Origin: Mermis nigrescens
Lineage: Eukaryota > Nematoda > Enoplea > Mermithida > Mermithidae
NCBI GenBank assembly: GCA_036768485.1
Contig: JAVLUZ010000154.1
Span: 511,308 to 575,307 of the forward strand
Length of the DNA: 64,000 nt
Direction: 5' to 3'
Shown: in pieces, positions 45,401 to 60,657 of the stretch
Position numbering within the stretch: position 1 is the first letter of the stretch
How the letters are laid out: every line of letters starts with the position of its first letter
The notes under the pieces: model-generated
What the model was told of the DNA's origin: nothing
The model's input: only the letters and a program-made list of their open reading frames with translations
Databases searched by the model: none
Position numbers and translations under genes: made by a program

Positions 45401-48400
45401 TAGAGCATGAAGTCCTCTAAAAATGCATTTCTTTGTTTTTTTAGATTTGCGCTAGTTCTTGAACCACTGCACGCTAGGGTATAAAACTACTGTTGAAAAA
45501 ACACGTTTTTGTCGGTTTTTTGATTGCCCTCTTGTCGGGTTATATATAGGTCGCGCCTAGGAAATTATGCGTAAAATAAAATAGGTTTCAGAGGCTACAC
45601 ATAGAACTTGACCGCGCGCGTTCTTATAAAATCAATACGGAGTTAGTTATAGGGGTTTAAAGTTTACACTCTGAGAAGGACGAAAAATGCGGTTTTACCT
45701 CTATTTTACTTTACTTGCTTCTTCGATTATGAACCGAGACGTGCAAGGTAATATAAAAACAATACTTTTAGGGGTTACACATTGCAGGACACGTTTCTTT
45801 AAACTCGATAAAGAATTAGCTGTGGCGGTGTAACGTTTAAACTCTGGGTAAAGACATGGTTTGCGACCGTTTTTTACTGCTAGCTTCACCGGTTATGAAT
45901 CGAATCGTGCGGAATATTTTAAAAAGAATCACGTGTCAATGGTTACTTAACTCATTTGATCGCGTTTCTTTATACTTAATAAGGATACTCAATAAGGAGT
46001 GCGGCGCTGTAAAGAGCTAGCTATAGGGTGGAAAAAGTCGTTTTTCCGGGTGTTTTTCGGTGAACTTCGCTCAATTTGACTTGTAACCAGTGTTTTTTTT
46101 AACAAGGTCCATTTGTACATGTACAAAGATAGTCAACAAAAGTCTTTGTACATTTTGTACACACAAATTTTTGGGTACTATAATATAGTACAGTAGCGAT
46201 TTTAGTGTGGTAAAAACAGAGTTGTTCGACTTTTGGTAGTGTATTTTACCTGATTTCTGGGTCTCTAAGTGCAAAAATCACTAGGAATCGTCTTAAACGG
46301 CGCGGAGCGCGAAAATTTGACATTTATCCATTCTAAATGCAAATTCTGCCATTTTAAAGATATATCAGGACAAACAGTTACTCATTTCGGCGCGAAGCGC
46401 AGAAAATTTTTGTGAATTTTACACCTTTTTTACAGTTTTTGTCTTCCCAAAACTCTTTGTACATTTCGTACACACAAATTTTTGGGTACTACTATAATAT
46501 GGTACAGTAACGATTTTAGTGTGGTAAAAACATAGTTGTTTGATGAGTCTAAAGGCAAAAATCACTAAGAATCGTCTTAAAACGGCGCTAAGCGCCGAAG
46601 AATTTGACATTTTTCCTTTTGAAATGCAATTTCTGCCATTATAAAGATATAAGGAACACACAATTACTCATTTCGATGCGAAGCGCCGAAAATTTTTGCG
46701 AATTTCAGACCTTTTTTGCAATTTTTGTCTTCCCAAAAATCTTTGTATATGTATGTACAAAGACGGTCCCGAAAAGTCTTTCACACATCGGGAAAAATCT
46801 TTGCCGAGTACAAAAAAACACTGGGCAGGACCCCAAGGATTTGAACGCCCCAAAAACGAAAAAAAACAGGGCATGTTCATACCGGTCATACAAGCACATT
46901 GGGGCGGGGGTAGAGGGTATTATCCCCCGCTGAGGGCTGAGGAATCGGTCAACTAAGTACTGTCCGGCGATTTTGAGCTGACGGGACGTTTCTTGCCGCA
47001 CTTTTGAGGTCAATAGAAGCAAAAATGTCTACTTTTATGTACTTTTTGCTCAAAAATCGCCCAAAATCGATCAATTTCTGCATTTTTTTAGTGTTGAAAG
47101 TGATAGGATACGTTGTCGTTAAATCTACTGATTTGGATATATAGGAAATTCACCCCCTTCCCCTGCCGACCCTGACCTTGTGGACCTATCATACAGGTAA
47201 TGGCTTGAAATTTCGGGTGGGGGGTCTCCGGCCATTTATAGGGAGAAGGGGTTGAATGACCCAAATTTGTGGCCAAAAGAGCAAACAAGCAACTAAAAAG
47301 GGCCGAAAAAGGCAAGTTTTTTCCAAGAATTCCAAAAATCGGGGAGGATGGTTAAAAAGTTTCTGACTTTGGGGGATGGATGGATGGACGACCAACTTTG
47401 GATGGAGAATTCGGAATTCGTAGCCCACAACCCCCTGTTATATGTCCGAGCATGCTCTTCATGAATACGCTGATTTATTCAGATATTATAAATAAAAAGG
47501 TGGGTACTAGCAAGGAAAAATGCTCTAATCGAACAAAAACGGACGAATATACTTGGAAACATGCATTGTTGAGAATATAAAAAATGGGGACTAGAAAAAG
47601 TCACCTGTGCAAGCAAAAATCATATGGATATGCTAAAAACATCAGACTCTCTCTAAGCAAAGCAAAGATAGAAGTATATTCTGCGGCCTTTGAAAAAGGA
47701 GGTACAAAACATTTTTTGCTGGTTCACTCACACAAGAGCTTACGAAGAAATTTTGATGTGTATTAAACATTCGATTTGTCGTTTATCAATATAGCATTTT
47801 TTGACATTATATAGCATATAGCCAATATTTAATAATAACTAATAACATACATGCACATAGAGGGGTTTTACACACTTGAAGGGTTAGCCATACAGGTACT
47901 GTCCGGCGATTTTGAGCTGATGGAATGTTTTTGCATCATTTTTGAGGTCAATCGCGCCAGATTAGTACTGTTAAGTACTTTTTACTCAAAAAGCGCCCAA
48001 AATTGATAAATTTTTGCATTTTTTAGTGTCAAAAGTGATATAACGTAGTCAAAATGTAATAAAAATGCTTTTAAAATGCCATATTATCACGAAAAAACGT
48101 TTAATAGGCTATTTTGACCATTTTGATCGTTGAAACAGCAAAAAAATCGTGAACGTTAAATTAACTGTTTTGGATTTTTGAAATTTAACCCCCTCCCCTG
48201 CCGACCCTGACCTTGTGCACCTATGACTAATAAGTGATTAATGAATTATGAAAATCGAATCTTATTTGTTATATTATGGTCCTACAGTTAAATTTTCTTC
48301 TGTTTTCTATCGTCCTTTCGTATTCTACTCAAATTTTCCTTCTGTTATTACGAACTGTTGTCCTGATTTACAGGCACGTAGCTCAGGGGGAATAGGGGAG

Positions 48401-51400
48401 TTCGGACCCCCCAAAATTCAGAAAAAAACCGGAAAAGTAGGACTTTTTAAACGTTACTTTGTGCTATTTTTGGCCTTTTTGGACCCCGGACCACCCCCCT
48501 TCCCAAAATTGGTGTCGAAATTCATATTGTCTTTCTAATTATTCTTACCCGCCTTATACGTTTTAGTGCTGAATATTGTTCACGCGCGTGATTAGCCGTT
48601 GTCAGAATTAGCGCCCCTGCTGCGTTACCTCAATTTGAATTGCCCTTATAGTAAGTAATCCGCGAGATTTCTCCTTTTTTTACTTTAAAGTGATCACTTC
48701 TATTTGGATAATACACCATTTGTGTTTTCCTTTTGCGGGCCGCAGAATATACTTCGATTTTTACATCGCTTAGAGAAATTCTAATTTTTTAGCATATTCG
48801 TATGATTTTTGCAGGCTTAGGTGACTTTTTTCTAGTCCCCATCTTTTATATCCTCAACAACGCATGTTTCCAAGTATATTCGTCCTTTTTTGTTACAGCA
48901 GATTATTTTTCCTTGCTAGTACGTAAAATATCTTTTGATCAAAACCGCAAGCAAGGAAAGAGCTCTTCACTTTACAAATAGTAGATATAAGAGGTAATAT
49001 TTAATTATATGTAAACATATAATAAATAAAACCAAATAAACACCTCATACGTACTCGTAATAGACAAAAATCGCCAGCCATGTGACACTATACACCGAAA
49101 AACAGCAAACAATTCTGCGCAAATTATATTCTTCAGGAACTTATAATCTCTTTAAATGTGTATATTTTCAATCAACTTCCTCAATTTTTTAGCTTGTTAA
49201 TTTGTCAACCGTGTAACATGCGAAGAAGACTTGCGAAGAAGACTTAAAGTCATACATTGAATAGAAGGGATGAGGGATCCCCCCAACCATGTAAATCGTC
49301 CCCCCATACCCCTAAAGCTAGAAAATTTTTGACCCACCCTCCCAATTTTTTTGGAAAAAATCGAATTGTTGGCCGTTTCTAGTTGTTTTGGTCGTTTTTA
49401 GTCAAACAATAAAGGAAATTTACCACTCCACCCCAAATTGGCCACGGATCCCCCACCCAAAATTTTAAGTCATTATATATACATATGTTTACATTGAACA
49501 ATTATTCAGTATGCCCAATTAAATTCAAAGCGCAACTTTGATCATAAAATGAGAATCTGCTTAAGCTGAAGATGCATTTGCATTTGACACACGCCTTGAT
49601 TGATTGCCGAAAACAGGCCTTATACCCAGACATGCGCAGCCTGATAGCGTAATTCTGGAGGGGGGGGAATGAAAAATTTTGCTGAAACGTTTTTTTTGGC
49701 TTAAAATCGGTGAACACGCATCAAAAACATTGTTGGCCTTCATAACGGCACGTTATCCTTCAAAACGTAAAGGCGTTGAAAACTTTCGAACAAAATATTG
49801 AAAAAATTCGAAAAAATTGAACAAAATACAGTCGAAAAATAAGGATGTGGCGCGAAGTACTGGAAAATTTGACACTTATGAGCAAACAAATAATCAAAAA
49901 CGCTTAAAACAGCACATTTTCTGCGAATTTTAAGGAAGATCGCGAAGTCTGCAGGGGGAGGTGAAAAATATTCTGGAGGGGAACCTATCCTAGTGTGAAA
50001 ACCCTGAAACCCCCCCAGATCATGTATGCCTACACCCAGATCAGATTGCACGTTAAATAAAAGAGACATGCGTGCAAGAGGGGTACAATTCCCACCAACC
50101 AAACGATCCAGACTCAGCCGTCCCTCATTCCATCCAAAGTCGAGACAAACCCCAACTTGCTTTTTCAGGCGATTTTTGGCCATTTTTAGCTCTCACCGTA
50201 GATGGGATGGGCAGCACTGAAATCCTGCGGGAGCAAGATCGTTTAAAGGTCAAAAATGGTCTTTTAAATGGTGGTATGGCGAAAAAACACCATTCTTCAA
50301 ACGTTTCTTATCGAGCGCTATACTATCTATTGGTATCCGAAAATTGCGCAAAAACCAGAAATAAAATTTCAAACATTGAGCTCCAAAGGGGGTCATTTTG
50401 GTTTCTGAGCGGGGGAAGGAGTTCCGGGCTTCTGGGGGTGCAAACCTTTAAACCCCCCACGCCCAAGCGTGGTCCTCATCCAACGTTTAGCCCCAAAACG
50501 GCCAGCCACCCTCCCGCCCGAAATTCTTAACCGTTACACGCGTTACGACGGCCGATTGGCCGGAAATTTAACCGAAAGCGCCATTTTATTCTCACTTTGA
50601 TGAGGTAGTCGCGCGAATGGAATTGGGAAATGATGCGATTTTCGCTAGTTGCCTTTTTGCTCACGCTAATGAATAATTTACTGGACGCCATTTCGTGAGC
50701 GTTGAAGGGTAGAAAATGTTGCATGACCTGTTCGAGTCGCCGGAGCAGCGAAAAACCCGAAGTCAGGGCGCCAAATTTCAAACTATTAACTTCGTCCGCC
50801 ATATTGAATATGGTCGTTCTCGCTTCCCAAAAAAATCGAAAGTAACCAAATTTAGGTTCCGCGGAAGGGAAAATTTCATTGGGCATTAATCATCTACCTA
50901 TTTTGTTTAATTACGTTCCTTTAATTTCCCCTCTACTTTATTGAAAATTGGGTCAAAATAGAAAATTTACGACGAAAATGTGTCATCGGATTGAGGGTTA
51001 TCCATCGGACGTTAAAGTTGGGGACAGATGCTCACAAGCATTATTTCATCAATAGCAATGCTATAAATAGATGAATCAGACCAATGTTCAAGCGGGTTGT
51101 TTTAGGAAAAAGTGGGTCTTTTTGAGAAAATTTTTTCTTTTGCAAGCTATTTTAAAAAAAGTTTAACACAGATGGGAACCTTTTTGATGGTAGCATGTGC
51201 AGCACACTACTCTGTTCAATATACGGTGGTTTTTAATAAGATTTGGAGAGGATTTTTTTCAAGACCAATGTTGCTTTTTTTAAACTCCGTCTATGAGGGT
51301 ATACTGTAGCCCAAGGTCCCGAGCAAGAAAAATAAAAATTTTTTTTTCTGGATTCGTATTGAAGCAGTATTCATTCAGATTTGGTCCTTGCTTTCTTCAA

Positions 51401-53418
51401 AATGACGCAATTTCTAAGAATATTCCTGATATCTGAGATCTCGTGATTGGAAGCGGGCGCGTATCTCTGGGGGAATGGAAAATTCAGAAAAACCGAAAAA
51501 GTAGGACTTTTTAAATGTTATTTTGTGCTATTTTTGGCTATTTCGGGCTCAGTCCCCCCCCCAACAATTGGTGTTGGTCCCCCAAAAATAGGACGGCACC
51601 TACGTGCCTGATTGGAAATACCATGAGACACAATTATTATGTTTTCCCGTTGGCCTTGGTCAGCTTCAAATGCTAGCGAAAAATTTTGCGACTAGTATTT
51701 ATGTCGGGGGACGCTGGGTTGAGTTTCCTAGGACTCATTTTGAGTGGTTTTTTTGTTTTTTTAAGGACAGCACTACATGAATATAACCTTAGAACTAATG
51801 TGCCTGCTCCAGACCCGTATCCAGGACTTTATTTCAGGTAAGGGGTCGAAATTGCGAGGTCGAATATATATCTCGAGAACGATTTAGAGATGGGCAAAAA
51901 TAAGGGCAATTCTGAGCACGGTTTTTTGTATTCGGCAAAGGTTTTTCGCGATGTACAAAGCCTTTTGGGGACCGTCTTTGTACATGTAGAAAGATTTTTT
52001 GGAAGACAAAAACTGCGAAAAAAGTTCGAAATTCGCAAAATTCTCGGCGCTCCGCGCCGAAATGAGCAATTGTGTGTTCTATACATCTTTATAATTTCAG
52101 AAATTGCATTTTGAAAGGAAAAATGCCAAATTTTTTAGCGCTTCGCGCCGTTTTGAGACGATTGTTACTGATTTTTGCCCTCAGAAACCTAGAAATTGCT
52201 AAAATACGTACCTAACCGAAAAGTCGAACAACTCTGTTTTTGCCACACTAAAATCGCTACTGTACCATATTATAATACGCAAAAACTTTGTGTGTATGAA
52301 ATGTACAAAGACTTTTAGGGACCATCTTTGTACGTGTACAAACGGACCTTGTACAAAAAGAACACTGATTCTGAGCGTATCTCGATCTCGACGAGCTCTA
52401 TACAATGTATAGAGAAATTCCCGAAGAAATTTCAAAAAAATCAAACTTTATTTCGTGCTAAAATAGGGCGAATCTAACGTTAAACTATGTATTCGTGTAC
52501 GACTGATTTCACATCATTCGATCGACAAACAATTTCTTGACTTTTTTCTTTGTATTTGATCTTTGAGTTTTAATGAATAATTCGGCGCTCCGAAGAAAAT
52601 TTGGCATATTCTATAAATATATTTCAAATTTGAGCGATTCTGACCGAGATAGAGGACCGACACTATAGATAAACAAAAAAGCCAGCGCAAAACGCCAGAA
52701 AATTTTGCGTTTCCTAGCTAAATAGTATTCTAAAAAGATATGCTACTTCGAGAATCATTCATTTTCCCGTTAAAGGACCCCTGTGAGATTCAAACATTAA
52801 TACGTATTTCCGGGTAGGCCGCCTCTTGCCGCCCTCGAATACGGGCCAGCCAGCCTACATCAATTCAGATAGTCTTTCGTTTATTTTATTTAACAATCTA
52901 TTCATTACGCTTAAATAAGCAGGAATGGACTGTTGTTGATTACTTCGCCTGAAATATGATCTGCCTTGTAGTAAAAATTTAAAAATTATCATGAAAAAAA
53001 TGTGATATAAAAATTAAATACGTAGAAATTCATTTACAAAAACGGGAGAGTCAAATTAAATATAATTTTAGTGCAATGGAGTCCTTATTACACGTATTCA
53101 CCTCCGTTTTATCAGGACACGTGATTAAAAGGGCGGCAACAACGGAACCCATCGAAGCGCCGGCAAAGCGGTCGACCCGTTCGCGCAAAAATACATTGGC
53201 GTGCTTGAGCATGCAAGCTACGCTGCCAATGTGATATATGCTGAGGAAACCGCAACCGCTAAACGATATTGCTACTTTTTCCAGCTTCACGATTAAGAGC
53301 AAACTGACTAAATACCCGTGTGATGATAATTTCGCAAAACTTAATTATTAATTTGAAGAATAAATCGCCTAGAAATAATAAGCATTCGCTTTAATCGTAG
53401 ATACCAATCTTGTGACAT
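39481..53418 (-). CDS. PNPLA4: PNPLA4-like patatin-domain lipase, 6 coding exons, one frame anomaly
   Basis: Patatin-like phospholipase/acylglycerol hydrolase with a Ser-Asp dyad. Exons are 53405-53418 (tentative MSQD start), 53092-53303, 50596-50822, 44397-44468, 42662-42817 and 39481-39634. The oxyanion block reads SFSGCGFLSIYHIG, the nucleophile elbow is GASMG, and the catalytic aspartate is in YIDGGFTNNLP. PNPLA4 landmarks follow: SRDYLIK, CLLASCYIPYY, LTISPFCG, NLKNLVRG and ALFPPKR. Junction phases agree: the T/CG codon joins exons 2 and 3, and the later junctions are phase 0. Expected length is about 277 residues against 253 in human PNPLA4. The last exon is 154 nt, one base too many, because ACAAGGGGCT at about 39599-39606 (minus) has an extra G. 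This is either a homopolymer sequencing error, a real frameshift, or use of another acceptor (TAG near 39617). MITEs hug three exon edges. AATAAA lies at 39340-39345. The first exon is the least certain part. Confidence 0.9.
39698..39932 (-). mobile_element. hAT-type MITE family A, beside the last PNPLA4 exon
   Basis: CATAGGTGGGC...GCCCACCTGTG, flanked by GGGTCACC on both sides (overlapping the first base on the left). Ends 57 bp from the 3' splice site at 39635. Confidence 0.9.
39943..40332 (-). mobile_element. hAT-type MITE family B, abutting the family A copy
   Basis: CATACATGCACAGC...CAGATCATGTATG. It begins three bases after the family A duplication. Confidence 0.85.
40578..40758. mobile_element. 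hAT-type MITE family D
   Basis: CAAGGGCGGATTTAGG...CCTAGATCCGCCATTG, flanked by CTGAGGCT at 40570-40577 and 40759-40766 (8 of 8). Confidence 0.94.
41979..42162 (+). mobile_element. hAT-type MITE family C
   Basis: CAGGCACGTATCT...AGCTACGTGCCTG, flanked by AAAAACAG and CCAAACAG (6 of 8). Confidence 0.88.
42461..42650. mobile_element. hAT-type MITE family D at a PNPLA4 donor site
   Basis: CAGTGGCGGATCCAGG at the left. The right end is degenerate. TTTTTGAT / TTTTTTAT flanks suggest the duplication. It ends within about 5 bp of the GTAATA donor at 42656-42661. Confidence 0.72.
43318..43502. mobile_element. hAT-type MITE family D
   Basis: CAGTGGCGGATCCAGG...CTAAATCCCCCTG, flanks ATAGGGAA / GAGGGGAA (6 of 8). 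Confidence 0.8.
44494..44692. mobile_element. hAT-type MITE family D just upstream of a PNPLA4 acceptor
   Basis: CACAGGCGAATCCAGG...AATCCGCCCCTG, flanked by CATGCAGG (44486-44493) and CATGCAGA (44693-44700), 7 of 8. Its duplication starts 18 bp from the exon at 44468. Confidence 0.9.
45470..45990. repeat. Diverged tandem repeat, unit about 170 bp
   Basis: Units share TTCGATTATGAACCGAGACGTGC / CCGGTTATGAATCGAATCGTGC, then GGTTACAC, then CTTTAAACTCGATAAAG. A segment CAGAGGCTACACA recurs at 61585, so a related array lies there. Confidence 0.65.
46088..46823. mobile_element. hAT-type MITE family E, long dimeric form
   Basis: CAGTGTTTTTTTTAAC...GTACAAAAAAACACTG, 736 bp. The TACTATAATATAGTACAGTA block occurs twice (46175 and 46493). 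Confidence 0.88.
47504..48922. mobile_element. Element with about 220-bp inverted repeats
   Basis: 47504-47725 and 48695-48922 are inverted copies (GTACTAGCAAGGAAAAA... and GACGAATATACTTGGAAACATGC), each containing an ATGGGGACTAGAAAAAGTCACC segment. The interior holds a family G copy and a truncated family C copy (from 48372). No transposase was seen. Confidence 0.78.
49627..50028 (-). mobile_element. hAT-type MITE family B
   Basis: CAGACATGCGCAGCC...CAGATCATGTATG, flanks CTTATACC / CCTACACC (6 of 8). Confidence 0.78.
50206..50472 (-). mobile_element. hAT-type MITE family A
   Basis: GGGATGGGCAGCAC...CACGCCCAAGCGTG, inside a family F copy. Confidence 0.78.
51454..51610 (+). mobile_element. 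hAT-type MITE family C
   Basis: CGGGCGCGTATCT...ACCTACGTGCCTG, flanked by ATTGGAAG and ATTGGAAA (7 of 8). Confidence 0.9.
51812..52850. repeat. Dispersed repeat L, copy split by a family E MITE
   Basis: CCAGACCCGTATCCAGGAC...CCTCGAATACGGGCC. It aligns to 36543-37075 on both sides of 51917-52367. Confidence 0.78.
51917..52367. mobile_element. hAT-type MITE family E, nested in repeat L
   Basis: Flanked by ATTCTGAG at 51909-51916 and 52368-52375 (8 of 8). The uninterrupted repeat L copy at 36.6 kb gives the empty site. Confidence 0.95.
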
Positions 53419-53440
53419 TGTTTGACGTAAAATTCAGAAA

Positions 53441-53452
53441 ACTGAAAAAGAA
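53441..53452 (-). promoter_or_regulatory. 3' splice acceptor 23 nt before the PNPLA4-like start codon
   Basis: Minus strand TTTTGTTTTCTTTTTCAG is followed by TTTTCTGAATTTTACGTC and ATG at 53418. It has a strong pyrimidine tract and supports the chosen start. Confidence 0.6.
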
Positions 53453-55946
53453 AACAAAAAGTCAGATCGATTTTCGCACCATAAGCATAAGAACGAAAAA
53501 CAGTGGTACCTAAGCTTATTTGCAGTAAATCGCAAACACAATATATTATAAGCAGCCAGTATGAAGAGACGCAGACAGCAAACAACATTATTTGCAGTCC
53601 AGGTCGTTGGTTTTTGACTGAAAATAATATTGTGCCGTGTGTTGAGGGATTCTGGGGCTTCTCATCCCCACAGAAATATTTTACCCGTCCACTCTGCATA
53701 ATGTTTTCCACGGGTCGAGCAGCCTAGACCTCAAGTAATACTCTATGCCTACATAGCACACAGCGCAATATTATTTACAGTCAAAAACCAGCGGTGTAAA
53801 AACAAGCAAATAAACGAACGGATGAACGAATGAACGAGCGATCGAGCGAACGAACCAACCAACTAACAAACTAACAAAAACAAATTTCATTCGCTTCAAG
53901 AAAAATACGCACAAAATAAATAAAAAAATTTTAAAAATACAAAAAAATAAGCAGGGAAGGCGGCCACCCTTTCGCCCAAGAATAATTTTGAAAAGGAAAG
54001 GTACCTAATGCACGGAGAATAACGGAAATAGCCATCTTTTCATCGAAAAATCTCAAAATTTTCGGTGCTTCTGCCGTAGGATCATTATTTGGCAGTGGCA
54101 ATTCTACAGAATAGTAACATACTTTGTTAAAGTAATTAATAATGATATGCTTTATTTTTATCCTTAGGCTTAGGCTTGGTTAAATGGCCAGACCCGTATC
54201 CATGGCGGATTGTAGACTGGTCATGTTCCCTATGCTAAGCAGTTTTGAAAAACACAATCTATACAAAGCGCACGAATTTTGTGCATATTTTTGAATTTCT
54301 ATTGACTTGAAAATGTTTGCAAATAGTAAGCTTCTCATGGCGACAAACGATTTTTAGCTCTTTGTTGCCATTATGTTAAAATAATAGCCCGAGCTAGAAT
54401 AAATCAGCGCGAAGCGCCAAATTTTATTTTAGTTTATTCTCAACAAATCATCGCAGGAACAGCGTTACGCAACCACATAGCTCCATCTCAAAAAATTCAA
54501 ATTTTCCTCAGTGGGTAAATAAGGATTCTATGCATTCGGGAGGCTAGTATCACTGCCATTTAGGTAGATGGCAGAAGCAGAAACGTTGCTGATATATAGC
54601 TTCAAGCCGAAAACAAAAATACAGAGGAGAGGAAGGAAAGCAAAACGCTAAATTACGAAAGTATTGAGTTTAGTACTATGCTTGGCTACAGTAATAAGTA
54701 AAATGTGGAGAAGTAAAAACTTCCTCCTCAGAAAATCTAAAGCTCTCAGAAATCTAAAGCGTATGCAAAGACTCATCTTTCGCCTATTTCACGTAAATTT
54801 GAGCACAGAAATAAGTTTTTATTTATTATGCAAGTGACTACAAATGCGCTTTCTGGGCAGAGCCTGCAATAATAGGATTTTGCCGCGTAAAAATTTATAG
54901 GCTTATTAATTATTAAGCACAGCATCGCGTGTGTTGCTTCAGCGCTTTTTCTAATCAATATGCATACATTGGCACTAAAATTGTGATCTGCGCACATCGT
55001 TTCGTAGCATGGACTTCTAAACAGTTTCCTGGAAATCTCAAAGCAATAAAAATCAGATTTGAGAATCGAGTTATTTTAAAGTGACTACAAAAGTATTTCA
55101 ACCTATGTATGTAAAGACATAGTTCGACAGGATTGACGTCTATGATATCAATAATATATAATCAATATATTATTATCGTAATCGGTCGACTTACTTTCAG
55201 AAACATTCTTAAAATTTATGCCAAAAATCGTGTTAAACAGACTGTACATAGATAACAGTTGAGTCTCAGTATGTCATTTACTATTTTAGAGCAGCAAAAC
55301 TGTATCAGACTTCCAGACCTCTTTTTTAGTAGGTAATTATTGCGGCTTAATTTTATTGATAAGGCTCTCGAGTCGAGACTATAGTCTTACAAAACTTTCA
55401 ATAGGTTTATTTTGCTGCATACGTGGGGCGGGACATTTGTATTCGATTTTGGCGATGAGAAGGCGTTATATGCATGAGCAGCATGAGAATATTCATTTTT
55501 GTCGAATAAAGGATAATTAAAAATATGACAACCGCGCACAGAGAAGCTGCGGACTTCCATAATTCAATTTTTCAGTTTTTTACGATTTCCCGATCCAAAT
55601 GACAATTCAGAAAATATTGTTTTTCTCCCATTAGGTACGTACCCCAAATCATTAATTTTTATTCTTTGAAGGTTATTTTATTTGTTGACCTCCATAGAGC
55701 CTTCAGAATGTTTATCCGCTGATGCGCGATTAGGATCAAGATTTATTCCGAATACAAATCTGTTTTCAATTGAAATATGTATGTAGAAAATCTATGATGC
55801 GAATCAGTCGTACATGAAATTAATTGCGACCATTTATTAGTCAAAAGTGTTAAAATATGCAAGTTTACTGAATCAAATATTAAAACGGCAATAAAAACTA
55901 TTAAAAAACCGTTGGATAACGCGTTTCCATATTGAATTGAGCACGA
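53442..55946. other. Intergenic region between the ferritin and PNPLA4-like genes
   Basis: 53810-53880 is a degenerate tetranucleotide tract (GAACGAACGGATGAACGAATG..AACCAACTAAC). A lone GCGCGAAGCGCCAAA lies near 54409 and a CCAGACCCGTATCC end at 54190. AATAAA for ferritin is at 55833-55838 (minus). No exon was recognised. Confidence 0.5.
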
Positions 55947-60618
<4,672 letters not shown>

Positions 60619-60648
60619 TTTTGCAGAAATTTTAGGTGATATTCAAAC

Positions 60649-60657
60649 GCTAAAAAA
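60649..60657 (-). promoter_or_regulatory. 3' splice acceptor 31 nt before the ferritin start codon
   Basis: On the minus strand a CTGTTTTTTAG acceptor precedes CGTTTGAATATC and the 31-nt leader that ends at ATG 60618. It could be the acceptor of a 5'UTR intron or a spliced-leader trans-splice site. No matching donor exon was recognised upstream. Confidence 0.6.

Noticed and set aside
54773..54997. Minus-strand 74-residue ORF between ferritin and PNPLA4
   Set aside because: No motif, splice context or similarity recognised.
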